Shown: positions 25,228 to 34,200 of the stretch, one piece after another
Layout: each line of letters starts with the position of its first letter
Numbering within the stretch: the first letter of the stretch is position 1
NCBI GenBank assembly: GCA_963697805.1
Contig: CAVOPB010000002.1
Span: 372,001-436,000 of the forward strand
Reading direction: 5' to 3'
Length of the DNA: 64,000 nt
Source: VRUE01 sp963697805
GTDB lineage: Bacteria; Actinomycetota; Thermoleophilia; Solirubrobacterales; 70-9
Position numbers and translations under genes: made by a program
The notes under the pieces: generated by a model
The model's database searches: none
Seen by the model: only the letters and a program-made list of their open reading frames with translations
Told to the model about the DNA's origin: nothing

Positions 25228-25707
25228 TCAGAACAGGCGCGCCATCACCAGCGCCGAGCGCAGCGAGCCGTCCTCGCGCCGGTAGTGGTCGCGGCGCACT
25301 CCCTCCTCCTCGAACCCGAGCGAGCGGTAGAGGGTGATCGCCGGCTCGTTGTCGGTGAAGACCTCGAGCTCGATCTTGTGGACGTCGGCGGGACGGGCAT
25401 CGAGCGCCGCATCGGCGAGCATCCGCCCCCCGCCGCGGCTCCGCCACTCCGGTAGCACCCACATCCCCAGCGCGAGGACGCCAGGTGCGTCGGTGGGGTT
25501 CATGCCGAGCGCTCCGATCACCTCGGAGCCCTCGAGCAGGACGAAGGGATGGTGCTCCTCGCTTTCGATCGAGAACCGGAATCGCTGCTCGAGGTCCTCT
25601 GCGGAGGTTGCCGACTCGGTCGCGAGCCACCGCCCTTCGTCGACGACGACCTTCATCCCGCGGGCGATCGCCGCGCAGTCATCGAGCGTCGCCGGTCTGA
25701 CCTCCAT
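25228..25707 (-). CDS. GNAT-family N-acetyltransferase
   Basis: 159 residues. The acetyl-CoA-binding segment is LPEWRSRGGGRMLADAA, corresponding to motif A (R/QxxGxG/A), followed by IELEVFTDNEPAITLYRSLGF, a standard GNAT motif B. The N-terminus begins VRPATLDDCAAIA, common in RimI-like enzymes. The acceptor is unknown. The ATG at 25707 is 8 bases downstream of TATCCT on the minus strand. It converges with the LOG-like gene with one base between stop codons. Confidence 0.85.
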   Translation of the reverse strand: MEVRPATLDDCAAIARGMKVVVDEGRWLATESATSAEDLEQRFRFSIESEEHHPFVLLEGSEVIGALGMNPTDAPGVLALGMWVLPEWRSRGGGRMLADAALDARPADVHKIELEVFTDNEPAITLYRSLGFEEEGVRRDHYRREDGSLRSALVMARLF

Positions 25708-25715
25708 CGGAAACG

Positions 25716-25721
25716 AGGATA
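25716..25721 (-). promoter_or_regulatory. Putative -10 element TATCCT, leaderless start
   Basis: Read on the minus strand, TATCCT ends 8 bases before ATG 25707. It lies in the 18-base gap behind the stop of the upstream GH15-like gene. Confidence 0.4.
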
Positions 25722-25725
25722 TGAC

Positions 25726-27054
25726 TCACCAGAGCTGGCGGAGGGCGAGGATCGCGAAGGCGTGCGACCAGGCGAGCGGCGTCGTCGAGCGCGGGAGCCC
25801 GGTGCGCGCATCGACCCGCTCGGGGAGGAGGCCGAGGGGTGTCGCCGCGCGTCGCAGGTCGGACATCAGCCGCAGGGCGGCCCGGCGCTCGCCGAGGGCG
25901 GCGAGGCTCCATGCGCACCACGCGGTCGGCGCCGTCCACGGGTCGGCGTCCGGCCAGTCCCTCGAAGGGGCGATGCCGAACCGGCCGCTGGCGGCGGTGA
26001 GGCGCAGCAGGGTCCTCCGGGCGGCCGGAATCAGGCGCGGACGCGGGAACGGCCGCACCGCCCAGGCCGCCGCCGAGTCGAGGTCGGAGTCGGAGCCCGC
26101 GACCCGCGTCAGCCCTTGTCCGCTCTCGAACTCTGAAAGGGCGGCAAGCGAGCCGCCCGCGGCGAGCGCGTTCCCAAGATAGTCGTCCGGGACTTTCTCC
26201 TGATAATCGGCCTCACCTCGCCAGGGAGAAGCCTGTGGCCGACCGGCCATGCCGACGGCGCGGGCGGCGGCCGCCACCCAGCCGGCAGCGTCGCCCTGGG
26301 CGGCGCGGCCGGGGACCGGCGCTCCGGAGACGTCGAATCGCGCTGCGGCCTCGAGATCGAGGCCCTCGAGGAAGGCGACGACACGACGCGCCTCCGCCCG
26401 GTGGCCGGAGACGGCGAGCGCGATCGCGACCGCGGAGGCATCGCGCGGCCAGACGTAGGCCCAGCCGTCGCGCGCTCCGGCGATCGCGGCGCCGGTGCGG
26501 ACGTCGGTGAGGGCACGCAGCACGAGCAGCGAGCGCCGGTACATCCGCCCGGCCCACCGGGGCGCACCGGGGTTGAGCGGGCGCGACGCGGCGAGCCAGC
26601 GCCGGTCCGCCCGCGCCGCCTCAGGTCCCCCGATTCGGCGGACGAGCGCCACCCTGTGCCCGCCGAACCTGGCGGTCGTCCGCAGAACGTTGGTCCCGGG
26701 CAGGTAGCTCTGGCGGATCGAGTCGGCGCGCCAGAACGGCAGCGTCGCCCGGCCCAGGCGCGCCCGAGCGACGATTCCAGAGTCCGCCGGCACCGTCCCG
26801 GCGATCTGAAGCTCCGCCGGAATCTCGATCACAGCCCGCCCGGGCGGGCTGAGCCGGCGGAGGTCGACGACGTCGCCGTAGGCGTCGATCGCCCCGACCT
26901 TTCCCCCGTCTCCGACCAGCGCGGTCCCGAGGAACGGCGCCGGCATCCCGGAGAGTGCGGGCGGGGTGCGGGGGTCCGCCCGCGATCCCCCTGAGACCGC
27001 GACCGCCGCGACGAGGCCGACGCAGGCAACAGCTGCGGCACGAACGCTGCGCAT
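25726..27054 (-). CDS. Secreted GH15-like glycoside hydrolase
   Basis: 442 residues with a signal peptide (AAAVACVGLVAAVAVSGGSRA). The segment AYVWPRDASAVAIALAVSGH matches the conserved YxWPRD region of glucoamylase/trehalase-like family GH15, and LLPERVDARTG followed by TTPLAWSHAFAILAL matches the C-terminal catalytic-base region. The middle is an (alpha/alpha) toroid-like series of helices. It is shorter than typical GH15 enzymes because most of the N-terminal super-sandwich is reduced. Substrate could be an alpha-glucan or trehalose. ATG 27054 is preferred to TTG 27066. Confidence 0.75.
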   Translation of the reverse strand: MRSVRAAAVACVGLVAAVAVSGGSRADPRTPPALSGMPAPFLGTALVGDGGKVGAIDAYGDVVDLRRLSPPGRAVIEIPAELQIAGTVPADSGIVARARLGRATLPFWRADSIRQSYLPGTNVLRTTARFGGHRVALVRRIGGPEAARADRRWLAASRPLNPGAPRWAGRMYRRSLLVLRALTDVRTGAAIAGARDGWAYVWPRDASAVAIALAVSGHRAEARRVVAFLEGLDLEAAARFDVSGAPVPGRAAQGDAAGWVAAAARAVGMAGRPQASPWRGEADYQEKVPDDYLGNALAAGGSLAALSEFESGQGLTRVAGSDSDLDSAAAWAVRPFPRPRLIPAARRTLLRLTAASGRFGIAPSRDWPDADPWTAPTAWCAWSLAALGERRAALRLMSDLRRAATPLGLLPERVDARTGLPRSTTPLAWSHAFAILALRQLW

Positions 27055-27124
27055 CCCCCAATGCAATCAGCCGCCCGGCCCGCCGGTCGCTAGCCTTCCC
27101 GTTTCCGCCGCTGCGCGGCACCCA

Positions 27125-27197
27125 GGCGAGGTAGCTCAGTTGGTAGAGCACACGACTGAAAATCGTGGTGTCGCCGGTTCGATTCCGGCCCTCGCCA
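27125..27197 (+). tRNA. tRNA-Phe (GAA)
   Basis: A 73-base cloverleaf. The acceptor stem GGCGAGG pairs with CCTCGCC. The D-arm is GCTC...GAGC, the anticodon stem CACGA/TCGTG with loop CTGAAAA gives anticodon GAA, and the T-arm GCCGG-TTCGATT-CCGGC is complete. The discriminator is A and the CCA end is not encoded. Confidence 0.97.
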
Positions 27198-27201
27198 TAA
27201 C

Positions 27202-27226
27202 AGGGGTTCGGCTATCCGCCACCCCT
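27202..27226. terminator. Weak hairpin after tRNA-Phe
   Basis: AGGGGT and ACCCCT form a six-base stem with a 13-base loop between the tRNA and the convergent cupredoxin gene. It may help end transcription; support is weak. Confidence 0.3.
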
Positions 27227-27236
27227 ACCGAGTGCG

Positions 27237-27740
27237 CTATTCGGTGACGGTCAGGGTCCCGTACATGCCGGCGGCGTAGTGCCCGGGCAGATTGCAGAAG
27301 ATCACGTACTTGCCGGGGGTCAGTTTGAAGTCCTCTGACTTGGTTTCGCCGGCCTCGACATCGGGGATCTCTCCCGCGCTTTCCGCCACTTTGTCCATCT
27401 TCTCCTCGTTGACCTCGCCGTTGGCTTCGGTCGGGAGCTTGGCGGGATTCATGTCGGTCTTGAACACCACCAACTCGTGCTCGACTGCTCCTTCGTTGGG
27501 GGCTTCGATCTTCGTCGGCCCCGCCTTGGCCGTGGCGTTCTTCGGGTTGAAATAGAACTCGCCCATCTTGATTTCGAGCGTCGCGCCCGTCCCGGTGCCG
27601 GCCGACCCAGCCGCAGCACTGGTTTCGGTCGCTGATTCGACCGTCGTCGTGCCGTTGTCACTGCCGCAGCCGACGACGACGAATCCGGCGATCACCAGCA
27701 TCGTCATCACTCCGAATAGTCCGCTCCTCAGGAGCCTCAT
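27237..27740 (-). CDS. Cupredoxin-domain lipoprotein
   Basis: 167 residues. The N-terminus has a membrane segment (GVMTMLVIAGFVVVGC) ending in a lipobox-like VVGCGS, so the protein is probably lipid-anchored outside the membrane. A Thr/Ser/Ala-rich spacer leads to a cupredoxin fold with type 1 copper ligands: His in VEHELVV, then Cys, His and Met in FCNLPGHYAAGM. It could carry electrons or chelate copper. ATG 27740, with GGAG six bases upstream, is the start; the longer frame to 27782 lacks such a site. Confidence 0.88.
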   Translation of the reverse strand: MRLLRSGLFGVMTMLVIAGFVVVGCGSDNGTTTVESATETSAAAGSAGTGTGATLEIKMGEFYFNPKNATAKAGPTKIEAPNEGAVEHELVVFKTDMNPAKLPTEANGEVNEEKMDKVAESAGEIPDVEAGETKSEDFKLTPGKYVIFCNLPGHYAAGMYGTLTVTE

Positions 27741-27847
27741 CTGGTCTCCGATCCACCGTTGGGGGTTGATCACCATTCCCATTACTAACGCCCGGGTGCC
27801 AACGGGTTATCCGCAGTTCTCCACATCTCCCCCCAGGGTTTTCCCCG

Positions 27848-28750
27848 TCATCCGTCGAGTCGATGCCCACCGGTCGCCGCGTGTGCCAGGGCGGCATCGA
27901 GCGCAGAGGCGATCGCTGACGGAGTCTCGATCTGCGGGTAGTGGCCGGCGTCGGGAAGCTCGATCGTGTTCACTCCCGGGCGCAACTCCTGGAGGCCGCG
28001 GAGGACCTCGGTACGCGCGACGGGGTCGAGCAATCCCCAGGCCAGCGTCAGCGGCCCGGGCCAGTCGCGGATCGCGCCGTGCCAACGGTCGGTGAAGCGT
28101 TCGCGCTCGGCCATGTAGTTGATTGTGCGATGGGCGATCCGGGCGCCGCCGTCGTGGGTCAGCAGCGACCACTGGTCGGCCGCCTCCTCGGCGCTCAGCG
28201 GGTGGTCGGGCGAGAAAATCCGCCCGAACTGGGCCTTGAAGGTCCGCTCCGAGGTGAGCCGGGCGAAGACCGGGCCGAGCCGGCTGCGCAGCAGCTTCTG
28301 TCCGAACGTCGGCCGCGCCAGGTGCAGGAGCATGCTGCCGTTGAAGAGCATCGCCCCCGCGAGCTGGATGTCGAGCTCTCCGGAAAGATCGCGCGCCATT
28401 AGCTCGGTCGCGACAGAGGTCCCCATGTCATGGGCGACGAGGAAGACGGGCGGCGATCCGGCGCGGCGAATGATCTCCTCGACCGCGTCGGCCTGCCAGG
28501 CGAGCGTGTAGACGTGGTCGGCGGGCTTCTCGGAGAGGCCGAAGCCGAGGAAGTCGAAGGCGATGCTCGCCTCCTCGCCGTGCCGCGCCTCGAGCAGCGG
28601 CCGCCAGTCATACGAGCTCGACGGGAAACCGTGGAGGTAGAGAAGCAGCGGCGCCTCGGACCCGCCGCGGCGGCGGACGAACAGCCGGCGGCCGAGCACC
28701 TCCTCGGTCGCCCCCTCGCGGCGCCAGCGCTCGACGCGCTCGGTCAGCAC
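27848..28750 (-). CDS. Alpha/beta hydrolase, haloalkane dehalogenase/epoxide hydrolase-like
   Basis: 300 residues. The oxyanion-hole segment is LYLHGFPSSSYDW, and the nucleophile elbow VAHDMGTS places aspartate where serine is found in esterases. An Asp nucleophile is typical of epoxide hydrolases and haloalkane dehalogenases. The late segment ELPDAGHYPQIE holds the catalytic histidine. The helical cap lies between, about residues 140-220. The start is GTG 28750, ten bases after the stop of the SRPBCC gene, so the two form an operon. Confidence 0.83.
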   Translation of the reverse strand: MLTERVERWRREGATEEVLGRRLFVRRRGGSEAPLLLYLHGFPSSSYDWRPLLEARHGEEASIAFDFLGFGLSEKPADHVYTLAWQADAVEEIIRRAGSPPVFLVAHDMGTSVATELMARDLSGELDIQLAGAMLFNGSMLLHLARPTFGQKLLRSRLGPVFARLTSERTFKAQFGRIFSPDHPLSAEEAADQWSLLTHDGGARIAHRTINYMAERERFTDRWHGAIRDWPGPLTLAWGLLDPVARTEVLRGLQELRPGVNTIELPDAGHYPQIETPSAIASALDAALAHAATGGHRLDG

Positions 28751-28760
28751 CCGGAGATCC

Positions 28761-29234
28761 TCATGCCGGAGCGCCGCCGAAGCGGCGCCGCAACCGGCGG
28801 TGACGGTGGCCGAAGAAGAACCCGATCAGCGGCCGCAGCGGGCGGCCGGGGAGGCCGAGGCGCGGCTCCCACCGGACCCGGTCGATGATCAGGCAGCCGT
28901 CGCCGGCCGGCTCGAGGGTTCGCTGGTGTTCCCAGACGCGCTGGCTCAGCATCGATGAGCGCTCGAGGAAGCCGCGGCCGGGCTCGAAGCTGACCAGGGT
29001 GAGATCGTCGAAGTCGAACGGGATAAGGCCGAACAACAGGACCCAGCTGCGGCCGATCCTCTCGTCCAGCTCGACCCTCTCCGGGTCGAGCCGCTCGACG
29101 CCAGGCGGGACCGTCATCCGCATGATCGGCCGCATCTCGTCATTGATGCCCGCCGCCGTCGTCACCCGCTCCCATACGGTGGCAGGGTCAGCCTCGAGGC
29201 GCGAGGAGACCGATATCTCTGCCCGTCTGGACAT
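28761..29234 (-). CDS. SRPBCC-fold (START/polyketide cyclase-like) protein
   Basis: 157 residues starting MSRRAEISVSSRLEADPATVWERVTT, the usual beginning of a helix-grip lipid- or ligand-binding protein, followed by strands through the C-terminus and a basic FGHRHRRLRRRF tail. Ligand unknown. ATG 29234 is chosen because the longer open frame upstream runs into the divergent STAND gene; a minus-strand TAGGGT (29253-29248) lies 13 bases before it. It is the first gene of an operon with the alpha/beta hydrolase. Confidence 0.72.
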   Translation of the reverse strand: MSRRAEISVSSRLEADPATVWERVTTAAGINDEMRPIMRMTVPPGVERLDPERVELDERIGRSWVLLFGLIPFDFDDLTLVSFEPGRGFLERSSMLSQRVWEHQRTLEPAGDGCLIIDRVRWEPRLGLPGRPLRPLIGFFFGHRHRRLRRRFGGAPA

Positions 29235-29276
29235 CCGCTCGACGATCACCCTAGCTTCCGTACCCTTTGCGGAGAG

Positions 29277-31202
29277 GTGCTGGAGACCCTGGCGACACAG
29301 ATGGCCTCGCGCGATGCGGCCCGGTTCGTTGGCCGGACCGAGGAGCTGGCGCGATTCGACGACCTGCTCGACGAGTCTGCTCCGATCAGCGTCGTCCTCC
29401 TCCATGGGCCGGCCGGCGTCGGCAAGAGCGCGCTGCTGCGCGAGCTCGCGCGCCACGCCGAGGCGCGCGGTGTCGAGACGGTCGCGGTGGAGGCACGCAA
29501 CCTGGCGCCGCTCGCCGAGGCGCTCGACGAGGCGATCGAGCCCGCCCTGCGATCGGCTCGCCCACTCCTTCTGCTCGACTCCTGGGAGCGACTGACGGCG
29601 CTCGATGCCCACCTGCGCCAGAACCTGCTCCCGCGCCTGCCGTCGGCCGCCAGGGTCGTGATCGCATCACGGCGCCCGCCGGGGTCGGGCTGGTTCACCG
29701 GAGGCTGGGAGAACCTCGTCGCCGAGCTCAGCCTGGGTCCGCTCAGGCGCGAGGAAGCCGAGGCTCTCCTCGCCGCGCGCGGCCTCGACGATCCAAACCT
29801 GCGAGCGCAGACGATGACCTGGGCCGGGGGCTCTCCGCTTGCCCTCGTGCTCGCCGTCGATGCGGGCGGCGTTCCGGCCGAGGCTCCCGGCGAGGCACCG
29901 GTCGCGGTCGTCGACGCGCTGCTGCGGAGGCTGCTCGATGCCCAGCCCGAGGGCGACGCGCGCCGGGCACTCGCGGTCGCCGCACTGGCCCGGGTGACGA
30001 GCTCCTCGCTGCTGGCCGAGGTCCTTCCCGACTGCGACGCCGAGCGCGCCTTCGTCTGGCTGAGCGCCCAGCCGAGCGCCGAGCCGCTGGGCGACGGCAT
30101 CACTTTGCACGACCTGGTGGGCAGGGCCGTCCGGGCCGACCTGAGGCGACGCTCGCCGGAGATCGAGCGGGACCTGCGCCGCCGGCTCGTCGACGCCCTC
30201 TACGCGCGCAGCGCCCGCGAGGGGTTGCTGCGGCTGACCCTCGACCTTCAGCATCTGGTGCAGGACCCGGCGATCCGGTGGGGCTTCTCCTGGGACACCT
30301 CCGGCCGCTTCCACATCGACACGCCCAGGCCCGGCGACGCCGACGAGATCGCGGCGCGGGGAGGAGCGATCGGGAGAGCCTGGCTCGAGGGGGCCCGACG
30401 CTATTTCGAGGAGGCCTCCGACCGAGTCACGATCGTCCGCGACCAGGACGGGGTGATCGCCGGCTATGGGATCGCCGCCACCCCCGCGAACGCCCCCTCC
30501 TTCGCCGCCGGCGACCCGATCCTCGGCCCCCGTCTTCGCCACGCCGCCGACAATGTGGCCGGCGGCGCCGCCGTCGTGCTGCGCCAGGCGGTCGACCTGA
30601 CCCCCGACCGTCCCTCGCCGGTTGTCGGCCTGATCGGGATGGCGGCGGTGACCGGCTCGGGGCTCGCCAACCCTGCCGCCGCCTATCTGCCGATCGCCCC
30701 GGTCGACGCCGCGGCGACGGCGTTCAGCGTCGCCTGCGGGGCCAGGCCCGTCGCCGAGCTGGCCCTCGATGAGGTGGGCACCCGGGTCGAGTGCCATGTC
30801 CTCGACTATGGCCCGGGAGGCCTGCTCGCCTTCCAGCGAGCCGCCGTCTACCGCGAGCTCGGCCTGCGCCCGCCGACACTCGAGGCGGTGCGCGAGGCGC
30901 TCCGCAATTACACGTCTCCCGCTCGTCTGGCGGCGAGCGACCTGGCGCCCGCCGCCGGCAGCCCGGCGGCGCGCGCCGAGGCCGTGCGCGCGCTCATCGA
31001 CCAGGCCGTCGGCGAAGCGTTCGGCGACTCGCCGGAAGAGGAGCTGATGCGCCGGGTCCTGATCCGCGGCTACATCGAGCCGGCCTCCTCGCAGGAGGAG
31101 GCGGCCGTCGAGCTGAGTATGAGCCGGACCGCCTACTTCCGGCGCCTCCGCGCCGGGGTCGAGCGGGTGGCGGAGCGGCTTGGAGCGCCGGTAAGAGACT
31201 GA
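29277..31202 (+). CDS. STAND-type ATPase with central GNAT-like domain and C-terminal HTH
   Basis: 641 residues. Residues 15-190 are an AAA/STAND NTPase: FVGRTEELARF, the P-loop GPAGVGKSALL, Walker B LLLLDSWERL and sensor VVIASRR. A winged-helix or arm region with TWAGGSPLALVLAV follows to about 335. Residues 340-510 look like an acetyltransferase domain: FHIDTPRPGDADEI, VTIVRDQDGVIAGYGIA and VACGARPV are in GNAT-like order. The end (SQEEAAVELSMSRTAYFRRL) resembles a helix-turn-helix. The combination suggests a nucleotide-gated regulator. GTG 29277 lies ten bases after TACCCT; ATG 29301 is an alternative start. No partner gene is evident. Confidence 0.7.
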   Translation: MLETLATQMASRDAARFVGRTEELARFDDLLDESAPISVVLLHGPAGVGKSALLRELARHAEARGVETVAVEARNLAPLAEALDEAIEPALRSARPLLLLDSWERLTALDAHLRQNLLPRLPSAARVVIASRRPPGSGWFTGGWENLVAELSLGPLRREEAEALLAARGLDDPNLRAQTMTWAGGSPLALVLAVDAGGVPAEAPGEAPVAVVDALLRRLLDAQPEGDARRALAVAALARVTSSSLLAEVLPDCDAERAFVWLSAQPSAEPLGDGITLHDLVGRAVRADLRRRSPEIERDLRRRLVDALYARSAREGLLRLTLDLQHLVQDPAIRWGFSWDTSGRFHIDTPRPGDADEIAARGGAIGRAWLEGARRYFEEASDRVTIVRDQDGVIAGYGIAATPANAPSFAAGDPILGPRLRHAADNVAGGAAVVLRQAVDLTPDRPSPVVGLIGMAAVTGSGLANPAAAYLPIAPVDAAATAFSVACGARPVAELALDEVGTRVECHVLDYGPGGLLAFQRAAVYRELGLRPPTLEAVREALRNYTSPARLAASDLAPAAGSPAARAEAVRALIDQAVGEAFGDSPEEELMRRVLIRGYIEPASSQEEAAVELSMSRTAYFRRLRAGVERVAERLGAPVRD

Positions 31203-31270
31203 ATTAGGCCAACCGTCCACGGGAACAGAATCGGGACTCCCGCGGTACTGACGGACGCCCCGCCCGTGCC

Positions 31271-31276
31271 TATCGT
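31271..31276 (+). promoter_or_regulatory. Putative -10 element TATCGT, leaderless start
   Basis: TATCGT ends 6 bases before ATG 31283, and no ribosome binding site is present in the intervening CGAAGC. Confidence 0.4.
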
Positions 31277-31282
31277 CGAAGC

Positions 31283-34200
31283 ATGTCGCGCTCGGCGATC
31301 CGGATGGCCACCGGGGCGTTGGCCGCCCTGTTCCTTCTGCTCAGCGCCTCGTCGGCCCTGGCGGCGCCGACCACGATCGACTTCGAGTCGGGGGCGGCTC
31401 CGAACGAACCGGTGAAAGCCCAGTACTGCTGCCCCGGAGGAGTCGACAAGGGCCCGACCTTCATGAATGCCAGCACCGAAGCCGGCTTCAGCGCCGGCAG
31501 CCAGCCCGGAGTGAGCGGGATGTCGTGCGGGCCTCCCTTCCTCGATGCAAGCGACCAGGCATCCTCCGGCACCAGGGCGATCAGCCTGATCGGCTGCGCA
31601 ACCGGCGAATTCACCCACTCAGCGGGGTTCTTCAAGCTCAACTGGCCGACCGACTCGGTCGAATTCCAGGTCGGCCTGCCGACCGAAACGCCATCGAGCT
31701 GCCCGAACTTCATCTGCGCCGAAATCTGGACCACCGCATTCCGGGCCGACCGCTCGATCATCACCCAGCAACAGACGCTGCTCGGGCCCAACACCAAATT
31801 CAAGTCGGTGCCGCTGCTCTCAGGGGCGGGAGACATCGCCTACGTCGCAATCGAGCGCGGCACAAAGGAAACGCCGACCGACTCGGCGACGGGAGTGATG
31901 CTGGCGCCGCTTACGCCGGGATCCGGGTACCTCGTCGTTGACGACCTCACCTACGACCCGCCCTCCTCACCACCCGAAAGCAGCTTCCTGCTCGGCGCCT
32001 CGCCGACGACCGCCCGAATCGCGCCCGGGGCCAAATCGCCGCAGATCAAAATCCCGGTCACCTGGACGGCGAACCCGAACCCATCGGCGAGCCCGGTCTC
32101 TCTGGAACTCAGCGCCCCCCTCGGGGTGACCGGCAGCTTCACGCCGAACCCGACCAACACCGGCCAGTCGATCCTCGTCCTCGAAGTCGAAAAACTGGCG
32201 GAACCGGGCCAGTACACGGTGACGGTCGACGGCTACGTCGACAAAGGCGAACCATCCGAGAAGCACTCGAGCGTCCAGATCCCGCTCGAAATCACCGAAC
32301 CGTTCAGCGTCAATCCGCTCGGCGACCACCTGGTCTCCCGCTGCACTCCGGACGAGGTCGGGATCCGGATCGCGACCGACCCGCAGCTGAGCGACCCGAT
32401 CCAGGTCGACGCCTACCTCAATCCCGCCAGCACGGCCAAGTTCGTCGCGACCTCGGCCGGATCGGTGATCGATCCCCACCACGTCAGCGCGACGATCAAT
32501 CAGAGCGGCGGCGAAGCGAAGATCTCGGTGACCGTCGGGATGGACCTCGGCGCCGCCGCCGGGAAACAGGGAATCGTCGCGGTCGTCGCACCGAACGGCT
32601 ACGGGTCGAGGAGCGCCAACGGGACGGTGACCGTCGAGTCCGGCCACATCGACTCGGTCACCCCTGCCGCCGGCTCGACTCCCCAGCGCGGCATCCCGGG
32701 GACCCTGATGACCGTCAACGGCGCCGGGTTCTGCCCGGGGGACAAGGTCGCGATCGGCCCGACCGAAGACACCGCGAACCCCGAGTCGGTCGCCACGCCC
32801 GGCAAGACCCTCACCTTCCGCGTCCCCCGCGCCGCCATCGGCGGGACGCTCCGGATCCTGCCGCTGAAAGGCGCCTCGTTCAGCGGTCCGACGATCCCGA
32901 TCACCAGCTTCCGCAACACCTCGGCCTTCAGCTGGAAGAACGACGACTACGGGATGCGCCTGACCGGGCAGATGATGGACGAACTCTACGGCGAGGACGA
33001 GACCAACATCAACGTTCTCGGCTGGCTGATCCGCAAGCCCGAGGCGGGGCTGCTCGGCGAGATCACGAACAAACACATCCCCGGCGGGATCTGCTTCGGG
33101 ATGGCGTTCGCCGCGGCCCAGATGTTCGACTCCCCCGCCTGGGTAAACGAATTCCCGCGCACGGGTAACACCGTCTGGGGCCTCGACGCGCCGAACACGC
33201 CCTCCTACGGGCTGCTGCGCTTCGTCACTGAGCGCTTTTCCCTCCAGTTCACCGACGAGCTGATTCCCGTCTCGCTCGGCCAGTTCCTCGGCCAGGCCAT
33301 CGGTGCCCACGACCCGAGCATCGACATCACCGAAATCCGATCTCTGGTCGGGCCGGGGAAGCCGCCGCTGATGCTGGGCATGATGCACTGGTCGGGAGGG
33401 ATCGAAGCGCACACCGTCCTCGCCTACGACTGGGAACCGGGGCCCGACGACACGACGATCGTCTACGTCTACAACCCGAACAAGCCCTATCTCGCCACCG
33501 AGGCGGGGGATTGGGGCGACCACCAGACGCGAGAGCTCACCAAATCTCAGATCATCGTCCGCAACACCGATAGCTACTGGAAGTTCGACGAGCTCGGCTG
33601 GGAGGGCCCGGACCAGCACCTGATCCTCTTCCGCCACGACGAGCTTCCGATCCTGAACGGCAAGCGCCCGCACATGCCGAACGTCTTCGTCGCGGCGGGG
33701 ATGTTCGCCTTCGGCTCCGCCGGGGATTCGGTGACCCAGGTCAGCGACGACAGCGGCCACCATTTGCTCGACAAAGGCGGCCCGGCCGATCCGAAGCGGA
33801 TGCCGCCGGGCGTGGCACCGTTGCCGTCCTACACCGGGGCGCCGGCGCCGCTGCAGATGGTGGCGACCGACCCCCGCAAGGCCGGTGACCTGACCGCCAC
33901 CGTGCGGCGTGGAAAGGGGGGCGGGACGATGGACCTGACGCTGCCGGGCCTGCAGGCGAGCCTGCAGGGGGGCGCCCACTCCGGCCAGGTGGACCAGGTG
34001 GCCGTTGACGAGCACACCCAGGAGATCGGCTACAGCCCGGGTGCCAGCGGCCCGTTCGGCGGCACCCTGATCTCGGCGCCCGGAGGCGCGGGGAAGTCCT
34101 CCGCTGCGAAGGCATCGGTGAGCGATCGGACGGTCGATTTCCAGACCACCTCCTCGAGCGGGGGCGGGGACACGGTCTCCTTCGCGCGCGGCCGGGCGTT

